Shown: positions 24,581 through 35,716, numbered from the stretch's first letter. The stretch is 64,000 nt of DNA from Saccharina japonica (GCA_008828725.1 MEHQ01000321.1:804514-868513), one strand, 5' to 3'. Made by a program: numbers and translations. The notes: generated by a model from the letters alone, not told the origin.

Positions 24581-25784
24581 ACTTATCCAAGAGGTAAATG
24601 GTACGTATGAACTAGATTAATAGGAATTGCGGCGTTGCTCTTTTTCGTGGCACTGCTGTGTACGACGTGTACGTAATTATTTGTCCGCAACTACTCTGTA
24701 CATGATACAGCAGCAGTACCCCCGTAGTATATACCTGTACGCACTGCTTTGTTGTCGTAGAGCAGCGCGAGCGGTGTATTTATGTATTTATAGCCGTGAC
24801 GTTTTGGTATTGGTGTAATGACAGCGCTACGTATCATATATACACCTGGTACCAAGAACACCCCTAGTGGGCTATATAGACTTCGAAGTTCGAAGTATGC
24901 CCCTACGTCCTTTTCGGGGGGGTCATAGCAGTAACAGCCATGGTTATTGTGGAGGACCTTAGCAAATGGGGGGCCTATGGTACACCCAAAAATCTGTATA
25001 TATTTCCCATTTTTTACTCGCAATATTTGGTCCTATATACGAGGTATTTACTATGGTCCTCGGTAATAGTGTATAGCATCCATCGCAAACCTTTTTGTTT
25101 TATTAACCCCTTAAGAACCGGTCCCGCGAATTTGGGGGACAAAATACTTTGAATTAGTGCGGCATTGTTTTTCAGTTCTGGATGGGTTAGTAGAGCCATC
25201 ATAGATCGTAGCCCATAGTTATTGATAGTTGTAACGCGCAACGCACGCCGGTAGGCAGCAGGCAGGCAACCCTATCTGCCTTTTGCACACGACATATGAT
25301 ACACACTTGGTTATATATTACATGGTAAATATGTGCTAATGTTCTTGGAGCGTTCCTTTGGTGCAATAGAGACTCCACGTCATCGCATTCCACACCGAAC
25401 CTTTTATATATATATGTATATTATATATAATATTTATCGTGTGTGTGTTCTTCACATTAAACCTTCCTTTCTACCCGTCGACATCCAGCACACCCAGTGT
25501 CCGTGCCGTACCCTTGGTGTATAATATACCTGCGGGCATCGTTATTTTGCTCTTTTTATGGCGCTGATATGTATATATATATTTATACTGCTCTATCATA
25601 CCTGGTAATATGTATACGAGGTATACATGTATACAATTGTTCCTTTATATAAGCACCATTTGCATGTTAATATTCAATATAAAAGACGCTTATGTTGAGG
25701 GACAGAGTGGTTGGTCATGGTACGTATATATTATGTGATATTATTTTCTAACCCTCTTGGGAAAAGCGACCAAAAAATCATTGG

Positions 25785-26170
25785 TGTGTGTGTTCTTCAA
25801 ATTAAACCTTCCTTTCTACCCGTCGACATCCAGCACACCCGTGTAGTTCAGTTTTGGACACGCATAACATGCTGTAGGGATTTTAGGTGTACCTCTTCGG
25901 ACTTGTGTATCCTTTCCCTGCTAAGTGTACGTGTTCTTTACTCGTAGGATTCTCTGATGGCTCTAGCACTTTTGTGACCACGGGCCGTGATCTTGCTAGA
26001 TCAGACTACAGGGATTAGCAACTGAAACGAGTTTAATGTGAAGATAACAACAACAACAACACCCAGTGTCCGTGCCGATTTTTTTCATCCTAGAGAGAGA
26101 GGTACCAGTTCTTCTGAGGTCACAAAACTACGACACAGTAGAGATACGACACTGCAATGCAGTAAGCAGA
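25785..26170. mobile_element. Family A interrupted by family B
   Basis: Family A (plus) reads TTCTTCAAATTAAACCTTCC to CCAGCACACCC at 25840 and resumes at about 26059 with ACCCAGTGTCCGTGCCG. Between them sits a 218-base minus-oriented family B element (25841-26058) with its (AAC)n end at the right. ACCC is present at both junctions. Confidence 0.7.
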
Positions 26171-26774
26171 GGTAGCGGTCAGTATACGAGCATACAACGG
26201 CAGTTAGTGCCATTTTTTCCTGTGTACATCTTTAGCACGTACTCGTGGTGTTAATCAACCGTCTATATACGAGTAGCGCGAGAAGCGAGAAGGCTTCAGC
26301 CCTTTCGGCTCGCACCGAATTGCGCCCAGCAGGTAGTGTATACATTTTCGATTGTTACGTGAATATTATCGGCTGGCTTCCATTAGCTTACTTGCGGCAC
26401 AGGAGAGCACAGCCGCCGTAAATCCGCCCCGCGAGGCAAAGTTTGAGAACCTGCCTCGCTCAAAAATGCACTTGAAAGCCAGTGGAAACCCACAAAGTGT
26501 GAGCAAAGAGACGGAAGGGAAGGGTGAAGGCTTGCTGTGCTGCTGGCTGCTGCTTCCGAGTGTCTCGTTGGTTCCGCGAGACCTGAGTCCTCCAAACTTA
26601 GGGCTCAGGTTCGGACCAGGGTGTCAAGCGCGAGCATCGTGTTATCGTGAGTCAGCGTACTTCGCCGGCTGGATAATCGGTACTGCTGCTGTACACGTGC
26701 CTCTCTTTCTATACGACAATACATAGATGCAGACGATGAAAAGCGTGCCTCTCTTTCTATACATTGATGAAGAT

Positions 26775-27160
26775 AATATAAACCGTTGGTCAAGTGTGAG
26801 CGAAGAGACGGAAGGGTAAATAAAGGCTAGCGGTGCTGCTGGCTGCTGCTTCCGAGTGTCTCGTTGGTTCCGCGAGAGTTCGGCTTCGAACAACGCCCAA
26901 CTGCCAACAACCTGCTTAATTTGATGCTAGTTTTTATGAGCGCCAGCGGTGTGGCTGCGTGCCAGCTGTAGCCTCTGCTGCTGGGTGTTGTGTGTACAGC
27001 AGCAGTAGCGACAGCGCAGTTGCTCGTGTGTGCAAATTCGCTAGAAGTTGTGATGAAATTCAAATTGTGTGGGTTTCCACTGGCTTTCAAGTGCATTTTT
27101 GAGCGAGGCAGGTTCTCAAACTTTGCCTCGCAGGGCGGATTTACGGCGGCTGGACTAGAG
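26775..27160 (-). repeat. About 385-bp repeat, copy 2 (inverted)
   Basis: Reverse complement of 11346-11731, including GTTGGCAGTTGGGCGTTGTT and CTGCCTCGCTCAAAAATGCA. The deleted relative at 26405-26580 lies just upstream in the opposite orientation. Confidence 0.75.
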
Positions 27161-27224
27161 CTGACTGTTGTACGATGCTAAAAAGGCGCTTCTGCGCGTA
27201 TCCCTCGCCCTTCACGTAACAGGT

Positions 27225-27455
27225 AAGAGGCGGCCGGTGCACCAACCGGTGCCGGTGTGCCCCACCCTGTCCGAAAATGTATGGATCGTTTGGTTACTAA
27301 AATGAAAGCCAAAAGATCCTTATATTATCGGACATAGTGGTAAGAGGCGGCCGGTGCACCAACCGGTGTGTCCCACTCTGTCCGAAAATGTATGGATCGT
27401 TTGGTTACTAAAATGAAAACCAAAATATCCTTATATTCTCGGACATCGTGGTGAA
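27225..27455. repeat. Tandem duplication of a segment carrying a Stowaway-like MITE
   Basis: GTAAGAGGCGGCCGGTGCAC starts two direct units of about 113 bases. Each contains the MITE (27262-27340 and 27373-27451) with ends CCACYCTGTCCGAAAATGTA and TATAT..TCGGACAT.GTGG. Confidence 0.75.
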
Positions 27456-28121
27456 GCCTACCTATAGAGAAACTCACCCCCGTAGATATCATTACGCGAC
27501 CCTACGTATTGCGTTGCTGTTGCTGCAAACATATACCAGGTAGGGCAGAGCTACGCGTAGCGTTAGGGGTTACCCCTGACCAACCCTACTGGTACACTGT
27601 GTACGAAAGACCACGTACCCATCAAGCACTACCACTATGTACAACACTCAGTACTGCCAGCGGTACCAGGTGCTGCTGACAACGACATCAAACGCACTCG
27701 ATGCTATCAAAGCACTGCGACTACTGCCAGTACAGGAGTACGTTGTAGCACTGCGGTTGCAAGAGTTTAGGAGGAGCTTTTACGTACAACAAGAATGCTC
27801 GTCGCAAAGCAGCAGCTTGGTTGAAACCATCGCAAGAATTGCAAGGCAAAGCTAACCCTGCCTTTAGGAGAAGCAAACGCGTAGCATCTCGTCCAGTGCA
27901 CCAATGACTGCACGGTACTATTCGTACTCGGTCTTGGCTGGAGGGCAACAAACACCACAGCAGACCAGAATTCTGTCCCACCCTCTGCTGGTGAGAGTAC
28001 CGATTGAAACCCCCACGTACTTCGTGAGAGACACAGAAGTAGCAACACAACCGAAGGGCCAAGGCTCAAGACCGCCGTCTCGCACTCGGGACACCACCAC
28101 GCAAGCAACACCGAATGGGAA

Positions 28122-28823
28122 GTGACGCACTCTAGGTGGGCTGAACATGTAGAACCTATCGTACCTCTATCTATCATATGCCTCAAAGCGGTCTATGCCG
28201 TGCGTGCTCTCACCCCAAGTACTCTTCGTCCAAAGGAAACAGAGAAGACAGGCCCCTTGACGCCGCTGCGGCGCGCAGCGGGGCAGCTCTCGTGGCCGCC
28301 GCCGTCGATCCCGATACCACGCGAATCATCATGTTGCTCCTGCTGCTACGCCCCTCGCTTCCTGGTATCCCTCGGCGTGAGCTCTGGCCCTCTCACTGCC
28401 TACTACTCTGTTTATCTACGAGAGCTTGGTTTGCTTGCTTGGCAGGAAAAATCTCAGCTGTGCGGGGGTAGTGCTCGTTATCCCCCGGGTTTCCATCGAA
28501 TATGCGTTTTTCCTCTGGTTGCTCTTGCTTGGAGACAGAAAACAGACACCGTGCAGGCGGGTAGCTTGGAAGCCACGGGACACGGCTGCTTTCGGTGCAG
28601 GCCTGGCAGAAGGCTCACTGTATCGGTGAGTAGTGTCATTGCATTGCTTGCGTGGGATTGGTTCGCCGTGTGCCTTCTTTCGCTGTCTAAAGTAGCCGAG
28701 TTTGGTGGGGTAGAACAACAGAGAACAGGCCGCCCCTCTCCCCTTATGTTCGCAGACCATCTCGTGTGCGGAAAGAAAGAAGGCGAACAGCACGACAACA
28801 TGGCACTGGAACTACAGCAATAG
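28122..28823 (+). other. Open frame of 233 codons, unrecognised
   Basis: The longest unexplained plus-strand frame outside the genes, about 370 bases upstream of ARPC5. The composition (Arg, Ser, Cys, Leu) shows no domain. A 125-codon minus-strand frame overlaps it. It may include upstream promoter or 5' UTR sequence of ARPC5. I do not regard it as a gene. Confidence 0.15.
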
Positions 28824-29069
28824 ATTGGCGCTGCTGCTGCTGTGTTTCCTGTTTGTGCTCCTCCAATAGAGCAGACTGCATGTTTTTAGCTGTGAATGAA
28901 GACTCGCCCAACTGCATCCTGCACCCTCCGCCCCCCCCCGTCCGTCGCGTGCCTGGCGTGATATACTACGATTTAACTGCTGTTCTGTGTGTGCGGTTTG
29001 TTTGCGACGTTTTCTGAACCAGGCAGCACTAAAAAGAAGCAGCATAAGCAGCAACAACAGCAGGAACAA

Positions 29070-29135
29070 CAGCAGCAGCAGCAGCAGCAGCCGACGAACC
29101 AGCCTACAATAAATTCACTTCAGAAACAGCAGCAG
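29070..29135 (+). repeat. (CAG)n in the presumed ARPC5 5' UTR
   Basis: CAGCAGCAGCAGCAGCAGC at about 29071-29090 and CAGCAGCAGCAGCTG at 29127-29141, separated by AATAAATTCACTTC. No upstream ATG lies between this and 29194 except out-of-frame remnants. Confidence 0.8.
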
Positions 29136-29193
29136 CAGCTGTGAGATCGTAACCAAGACCGAACAGAGGTGGACAGCGAACACCACCTCCACC

Positions 29194-30555
29194 ATGTCAG
29201 GACCGCCCCCGCCCCCACCCCGGCGAGGCCCGCCCCCGCTGCCAGGCTCAGCGCCGCCTCCGCCTCCGGTCCCTACCTCCGGACCCCCGCCCATCCCAGG
29301 CTCGGCACCCCCCCCGGTCCCCTCCTACGGCCCGCCCAAAATTCCGGCGGTCCCTTCGGCATCCCCTCCACCGTTCTTCCCTAGAGGAGGGGCGCCGCCA
29401 GTGCCTGGAGTAGCTCCGCCGCCGCTCCCGGGGGTGGCGCCCCCGCCGCTGCCGGGGGTGGCACCACCGCCTCTACCCCGGGGAGGGCCGCCTCCTCTCC
29501 CGAACGCCGCGCCGCCCCCGCCGCCCCCGCCGGCACCCTCGGCCTACCAGCCCCCCGCGCCCGCCACCAGCCAGCCGAGCTACGGCTACCAGCCGCCGGC
29601 CCCGGCGGCTTCGAGCTACCAGTCCCAGCCCCCGCCCCCCGTCCCGCAACCGCCGCAGGGGGGCGGTTACCAGCCGCCCCCGCCCCCCCCTGTACCGACG
29701 CCTCCGGCGTCGTCCGGGTACGCCCCTGCCGTGCCCCCGCCGCCGCCGCCGCCGGGCCAGGGATACCAGCCGCCGGCTGCCCGCGGCTACCAACCGCCGG
29801 CCCCGCCTGCGGCGCCCCAGGGCTACCAGCCTCCGGCGTCGCAGGGCTACCAGCCTCCGGCGTCGCAGGGCTACCAGCCTCCGTCGTCGCAGGGCTACCA
29901 GCCTCCGTCGTCGCAGGGCTACCAGCCTCCGTCGTCGCAGGGCTACCAGCCTCCGGCGTCGCAGGGCTACCAGCCTCCGGCGTCGCACGGCTACCAGCCC
30001 CCGGCCCCACCGGCGCCGGCGATTCCATCCTACTCGAAGCCCGCCCACTCCCCGCCGGCGGCACCGACCGTGGCGCTCCGACACGTGACCCCGGCGACCC
30101 AGCCACCGCAGCCGCCGCCAGACGCGCCCCAGGCCGTCCCGGAGTACATGCGCTCGGGGCTGCGCTCCACCTTCGTCCCGTCGCCGCCGCCCCAGCCGCA
30201 GGCGCCGCCGGCGGCGGCGTATTCGCCCCCGGCCCCGGGCCCACCACCGTCTCCAGCAGCGCAAACCCAGCGGGGCTACCAGCCGCCAGCGGCCCAGCAG
30301 CAGTACGGGAGTGGGGGAGGCTACACACCGCCCGTGTCGGCCCCTGCGCCTGCAGCGTCTCAGGGGGGTTACGGTAGCGCTAGCCCGGCGGCCTCCATTG
30401 GTTATACGCCGCCCGCGCCCGCCGCTCGGCAAGGGTACCAGCCCCCGTCGATGGGGGGCGGAGGCGGGGGTGTGGGTGGCGGGGGTGGGGAAGGAGGGTC
30501 TGCGAAGGCGATGGTGTCGGACCCTGCGGCCATGAGCAACGTGCAGCAAAGAGAG
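29194..30555 (+). CDS. ARPC5: ARPC5 exon 1: proline-rich extension
   Basis: This open frame starts MSGPPPPPPRRGPPPLPG and reads 454 codons to a GTGAGA donor at 30556. The composition is Pro, Gly, Ala, Gln, Tyr and Ser throughout, with poly-Pro stretches of the kind that bind profilin, SH3 or WW domains (established for such motifs, not shown here). Residues 210-273 are eight 8-residue units GYQPP(A/S)SQ or close variants, encoded by near-identical 24-base repeats. A glycine-rich linker near residues 422-435 precedes the final MSNVQQRE, which resembles the start of the first ARPC5 helix. Reading past the donor gives a G-rich frame ending at 30927 that looks intronic. No signal peptide or membrane segment is present. 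Confidence 0.8.
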
Positions 30556-31863
30556 GTGAGACAAGGGGTTGATTATTTTGGGCGTGGGGTTGTTATCGGT
30601 CGTGGTGTTTTTGCATTATTTCTAGGTTCTCGCACCAGTGTTTGTCTGGCTTTGCGGGAGCGGGGGGGGGGGGGGGGCCCCCCCGCGAGGTGTTTTTTTC
30701 TCTGTTTGGTGGTGTTTTTGCTGTTGATTTTTTTCTGGCGCGGGCATCTGGCTTTGTGGGGGGGGGGGGGGGGGGCGTTTTTGCCCGGACGGCCTCGTGA
30801 CGGAAACGGCTGGGAAGCTCGTAGACGGCGGGTTGGCCCCTTGACTGACCCCGCCCCCACACACCTTTTTTTTTCCATCCCATTAATTATCTTCGCCCTT
30901 CTTTTCTCTCTCCCTCTTCAGTCATAACTCAGATCTGGGGTCACTAAGTAGGCTCTTCCCCTCTCTCCCCACTACGTACGGTATAATATATACATACGTG
31001 CCTTGCGTTTGTATCGCTATGACAGAAGATGTCAGCACTTTCTTCCTTCGTCGACTCTCCTCGTCGGTTGGTGCCTACCCGACTCTACTACTAGTAGATA
31101 TAAATAGGCGTTCTCGACAGTACTTGGTTTCATTTGAGAATAAGAATCTCCGTACGGAGACTCGAACCCTCGACCTCAACCTTAGCTGTCTTCGTGGTTA
31201 CCTGCTGGACCACCGGGGCGATATTTGTTCATTAAAATGAAATGAAAAGGATCCTTACATTTCGGGACGGAGTGGTATCATAGGATACCAACGGAATGAT
31301 ACAAAAACGCCTGCCACGGTGGTAGAGGTGAACAAATATTTGTATTGAGGGTTGTTCACTCGAGCTCTATACGACCGTACCTCACCCAAAAAACTGATTT
31401 TGGACGAAAATAGAAGCGCTATCATACCCGCTGAACAATACTATTTGGCCTATTAATATATGAATATAATAGTATCCAATCAACAATATTGCAACGCGAG
31501 AAGAAAAGTCCGACGAATTGGGGTTAAGGAGTCCGATCAATCAGAAACCATTTTGCCAAAAAGTGCTGCAACCCCTCTATCATGGCACGGGGCACTACTA
31601 GGTAAAAGACATCGTCGAGATCTTACCATCATAGATTCGTCGTCTGGCGTTTGCACTGCTGAATATCACAATGTCCCTGTTGTCGAGAGCTGAAAAAAAA
31701 CTTGAAAATTCGACCGAAGAGGTGTTGCTACCGTACCTGGCATGTTTCACCTGATATATGGTATGTTTCAGCCGTTTTGGTCCGAAACTGGGTCAAACTC
31801 GTTGTAAACACGTATGTATATAAAACCAAGGGTCGCTCGCTGACTTGGATTGGCACCACGACC

Positions 31864-31904
<41 letters not shown>

Positions 31905-34266
31905 CGCCGTAACGCGTCCTCATGCTTTCTGTCCTTTTTTCCCCCCCCATGATTTTTTTCTGTTGGGGCATCGATGGCAAATGGCGCGGCGGCAGACGGA
32001 GGTGAGGGGGCTTCTGCACAGAGACCCCGCTGGCGCGCTGCGGAGGTCGCTGGACGACCCGCCTATCTTCTGCAAGGACATCTCCGTCAAGGTGTGTGTG
32101 GAAACGTGGAAATGTGGAAATGTGGAAAAACTCTGAATTCGTCGTACGAGATGTTTTTTTTTATTATTATTATTTGTTTATCCTTTGGTGGATTGGTAAA
32201 AATAAAAGTTATGAGCTCAGAGCTCTTGCTTTTTTTGGAGGAATGTGTATTTGTTTTATATGTTATGAAGCCATGTGCCTATCGTATACATATAAATATG
32301 GCAGTGAAGGAACACTGCTATTGGGGGGGGGGGTTTGTATTTCTAAAAATTAAAACAAATTAAAACAAAAAAAAAACAAAAAAAAAACAGCTGTGGTGAG
32401 ATCGAGGATTCGTCGAAACTCATCTGTGCAAGCTGTGTGTGATATCATGTGATACTTCGATCGCGCCTACTTGTTTTTTTTTACAGAATGTCATCTATGC
32501 TTTTTGTGCATAGCCGGGTGGTGAGATGAGGTTCGAGTTGTGTTTTCCCGGGCGGGTGTTCCTAGGTTTTCCCCTTTTTCCTACTTTCGGCATGCACCCC
32601 ACGTTTTTTGGGGCCATAGTGCTCGGAAAATTATGTGGATGGATTATATTTGTATACTTGTTATAGCATGATGAGTAAATAGGCCAACCCTATTAGAAAA
32701 AGTGTGCACACCTCGGACAGATCATCTACAGATGGATCAGATAGATCATCGGATCCTTCTTGACGATCTAGATAGATCTTGCAAGCCAGTTAGCTGTCTT
32801 GCCGATCTGTATGATATGTATGATCTGTATGATATATAAGCTCACGTGGCCGGGTGGGAGCCTTGTCTCCTGTGTGATATAGGGACGTGTTTCGTACAGC
32901 AGTAGATTGGATGTGGTCCTGCACAACATGTCGTAATGGCCGTTTAGGGTCTAAATGGTGTAGACGATCTACTACTGTGGATCACGATCTATCTGTAGAT
33001 GATCTAGATCATGATGTAGCTGTAGATTATCTATATCATGATATATCTGTGGATGCCATATCATGATGTATCTGTAGATAATCTACAGTAGATGATGATA
33101 TAGCTGTAGGTGATCTTGATCATGATGTATCTGTAGATCTAGATCATGATCTATCTGTAGATGATCTAGATAATGATCTATCTGTAGATTATCTAGATCG
33201 TGATCTATCTGTGGATGATCTGTTTGAGGTGTGAAACTGTGTATAGTGGGGACCTATAGAACTGCGAAACGCGTACTTCTGTCTGTTTAGCGTTTTATGT
33301 GCCTGGTGTATCTGTATGTTTTGCCTTCTTTTTTTTCCATCTTCTGTCTTTTTTCTTGTTTTGCTTCTCCAAAGTCGGACGCGTGTATAAGTATGTGTCT
33401 GTATCGCGTGTGTCTGCGTGCCTTTTGTTCGTTTATTTTGCCTCAATCTCGTATATTTTGAGCATTTATTTCTTACTACAAACAGTAGTGGTATGCAATA
33501 GTGGACTAAAAAAAAACACTGTTACGTAACTCCATAGTAATACGGCCAACCACACGCACCCACCCACCCACCCACCCACCCATCACCCACCATGTGTTTT
33601 GCTCCGTTGTGTGTTTTGTTTTCTGTCTCAAAAGGACAAGAGCTTGGAGTGCGTCCTGCTGGTGCTTACCACCGTGCGAGAGGACCAGATCGACTCCTGC
33701 CTGTCTGACCTGTCTCTCGACGAGATCGACGTCCTCGTCAAGTACGTTTACAAGGGGCTCGGTCTCCCTCGGAACAACGGGCCGCTTTTCAAGTGGCACG
33801 CCAAGGTGGGTGTGGGGGGGGGCTTTTTTACACTATATATCAATTCGTGAATGCATAATATCTACGAAATATGCTGTATGTATTTACGAGGGAACACACA
33901 TACTATTCAGAACCAAACATGGTTGATATTCAGAACCAAGCATGGTTGGCAAACAAACGGGAATACGTGGTTTTTTGGGGCATGGTGGATTCTGATTTTA
34001 CCATGGCCCCCAGCAAAGGCAGACGAACCTGTTGACCTTTTCTGTAAGAAAAACGAGTTTTCGTCCGTTTTTTTAACAACGTTCTGACACCGCTACCTCT
34101 CCGAATGCGCCGCCCCCCACCCCCCCCCCCCCTCTCGCCGCCGCCGCTGCTGCTGCTGTTGCCGCTGCTCTCCGTCCTGGTTTCTTGTCGCAACGCTTCG
34201 CAGGTGTTGGAGAAAGGCGGGACGGGATGTGTCATGCGCACGCTCGTCGCGAGGCAGACGGTGTGA
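29194..34266 (+). CDS. ARPC5: Arp2/3 complex subunit 5 (ARPC5/p16) with a proline-rich N-terminal extension, 4 exons
   Basis: ARPC5 is the p16 subunit of the Arp2/3 complex, which nucleates branched actin filaments in the cytoplasm. Exons 29194-30555, 31996-32091, 33635-33805 and 34204-34266 join in phase 0 at every junction and predict about 563 residues; the family is normally about 130-150. The last ~110 residues carry the family signature: LLHRDPAGALRRSLDDPP, then VLLVLTTVREDQIDSCL, VLVKYVYKGL, LFKWHAK and the C-terminal GGTGCVMRTLVARQTV, matching the KYIYKG, WHEKA and VLTARKTV blocks known from ARPC5. The first 446 or so residues are proline-rich, with PPPPPP runs and eight GYQPP units. 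The start at 29194 sits in a CACCATGTC context after a CAG-rich leader. An internal in-frame ATG at 30532 would give a conventional short ARPC5. ARPC5 identity is firm; the fusion is inferred from frame and splice phase. Confidence 0.88.
30865..31224 (-). mobile_element. tRNA-derived SINE, apparently complete, in ARPC5 intron 1
   Basis: On the minus strand a tRNA-like head (31222-31128) has a pol III A box TGGTCCAGCAGG and B box GGTTCGAGTCT, followed by a 14-base palindrome TCTCCGTACGGAGA. A body with GTCGACGAAGGAAGAAAGTG and TAGTGACCCCAGATCTGAGT and an A-rich 3' end (T run at 30867) complete it. Body copies recur at 590-770 (-), 23835-24060 (-), 51490-51685 (+, with a long A tail) and 54020-54200 (-). 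Confidence 0.75.
31865..31904 (+). repeat. (GCT)n in ARPC5 intron 1
   Basis: About 13 GCT triplets, about 90 bases upstream of the exon 2 acceptor. Confidence 0.9.
31996..32091 (+). CDS. ARPC5: ARPC5 exon 2
   Basis: The acceptor is CAG at 31993-31995, the first AG after a C/T-rich tract; the donor is GTGTGT at 32092. The 32 codons, TEVRGLLHRDPAGALRRSLD onward to DISVK, match the first ARPC5 repeat helix (compare the LL..ALK.AL..PP pattern of the family). Phase 0 at both ends. An in-frame ATG at 31981, just before the acceptor, could serve as an alternative start of an unfused protein. Confidence 0.82.
32700..33235. repeat. AGATC array in ARPC5 intron 2
   Basis: Many copies of GATCATGATCTATCTGTAGA with about 32-38-base spacing. 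Similar arrays: 21300-21500, 46860-46990, 50780-51080, 51235-51360, 51720-51990, 53660-53975, 55220-55380 and 58740-59050. Confidence 0.85.
33635..33805 (+). CDS. ARPC5: ARPC5 exon 3
   Basis: The acceptor TCAAAAG ends at 33634 and the donor GTGGGT begins at 33806. The 57 codons hold the most diagnostic ARPC5 block: LECVLLVLTTVREDQI, LDEIDVLVKYVYKGL and GPLFKWHAK, corresponding to the KVL, LMKYIYKG and WHEKA motifs of p16-Arc. Phase 0 at both ends. Confidence 0.92.
34204..34266 (+). CDS. ARPC5: ARPC5 exon 4 (terminal)
   Basis: After a CTTCGCAG acceptor ending at 34203, 20 codons read VLEKGGTGCVMRTLVARQTV and stop at TGA 34264-34266. This is the conserved ARPC5 C-terminus (GG.G.I.R.L..RKTV type). 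A purine-only tract begins about 60 bases downstream. Confidence 0.92.
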   Translation: MLEKGGTGCVMRTLVARQTV

Positions 34267-34327
34267 TTCACGCTAAACGCTTGGTTTTTCCGTCGGTAGT
34301 CCCAACTCCGCGTGTCGGACCTGCCGG

Positions 34328-34502
34328 AAACAGGGGGGGGAAGGGGGAGGGGAGGGGAGAGGGGGGAGGAGGGGAAGGCGAGGGGGGGGGGAGGGATCCC
34401 GTGGGGGGGGAGGGGGGGGAAGGGAGAGGGAGAGGGGGGGGAGAGGGAGGGGGGGGAGGGGAGGGAGGGAGGGAGGGAGGGAGGGAGGGAGGGGGAGAAG
34501 GG
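34328..34502 (+). repeat. Purine-only G-rich tract downstream of ARPC5
   Basis: Nearly uninterrupted G and A (GGGGGGAAGGGGGAGGGG, later GGGAGGGAGGGAGGGA) over about 175 bases. It would fall in the 3' UTR or just beyond. Confidence 0.85.
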
Positions 34503-35716
34503 AGTTGTATGGTGTCTGGTACGTGTGCTGTACCTGTAGGGTTGTTGTGCCATGGCATCTGCCGCTTCTGCTGAGGGGCTGGGGGGGAGGGGGCGGGGGG
34601 GAAAGTGAGCGGTATGGTGCCCCGTACGTAAAGCTGTACCTGTAGAGGTGTTGTACCCTGACGTCTGCCGCTGCTGCCGCCGCTGCTGCTGCAGTAGCAC
34701 GCTTTGTTGGCGTTTTTTTTTTGCTTATTTTGTAAGGGCGTACGTAGGTTCAAGCTTGGCATTCGTCGAGCGCGTTCGCCCTGTGGCCGTCGGGGGGGGG
34801 GGCATATGGGGTCCATCCCCGGGTTTCCTACTTGCGTACAGGTCCCCTATTTTGGCATGTAACAGACAGTAACGCTGCTGTACGTAGGACATGATGCTGG
34901 ACGCAGGCTGACCTGTCATTGTCATTGTCGCGTTTGACCCATACCAGTATATCGTAGCCCGCCTGATTGGCGCCACATGCACCCCTCTCTTCGAATACGT
35001 GCGAGGCATGAAGTGACAAGGAGGCGGTGTCATTGGGAGGGTGGGAGTTTGTCGCGACGAAGCATCGCTGGGATTACCGACGGTGGGGGGGGGGCACAGC
35101 AAGTTGGCGGTGGAGTACGTGCTGGCCTCTCAGCGCAGATCGGTCCATTTTGGTGCGCCGCTATTTAGGGCGGGCTGGCTACGTAGGTTGTTCTGTTTTT
35201 TGTTTTTGTTCATTTCTTGTTTTTTGTTTTGTTAGACCTATTTCCCCCCCTAGGGCGAAGAAGAGCTGGCTCTACCAAATTTGTGTCAACGTGCCAACTA
35301 TTGATAATTCAGTCCAGCTTATTGATGTTGAGGTCTCTTGCCGGGGTATTATATGATACCAAAATGCTGCAGGTCCGGTCGTTTTTTCTTCTTCATGATC
35401 CGTGCATGGTTTCTGGAAAGCTGTGATGACGTAAAAGCTGCGATAATGTAGAGTTGCAACAATTTTTGTCCTGGGGCTCCTCACCGTGAGGAGTAGCTCT
35501 ATATCCTAATCGTAACTCAAAAACTGTTTGTTTTTTTTGGGGGGAAAAAAAAAGTTGCAACACGATGAACGATCCCATGTGGCCTATACCAGGTACGAAG
35601 GTACCTCACATTGCAAGAAAAAATGGACGGTATTTCCACGATTTTGGGTCCCATTCAGAACTGAAAAATATGTCCTACACTAATTCCAAGTAGTTTGTCC
35701 CCAAATTCGTGGGACC

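Noticed and set aside
29381..30564. Minus-strand open frames of 315 and 363 codons opposite the proline-rich exon
   Set aside because: They are Arg/Gly/Ala-rich complements of CCG/CCC codons with no motif; the plus strand has the Kozak start, the donor and the ARPC5 link.
31128..31222. Functional tRNA gene on the minus strand
   Set aside because: A and B boxes are present, but the T stem and acceptor stem do not pair well and the sequence continues into a SINE body.
32930..33235. CRISPR-like regular repeats
   Set aside because: A eukaryotic AGATC array with no constant-length unique spacers; the same words occur at many loci.
34185..34574. Gly/Glu/Arg-rich frame after ARPC5
   Set aside because: It is translation of the G/A-only tract; the ARPC5 stop at 34264-34266 lies in the conserved frame.
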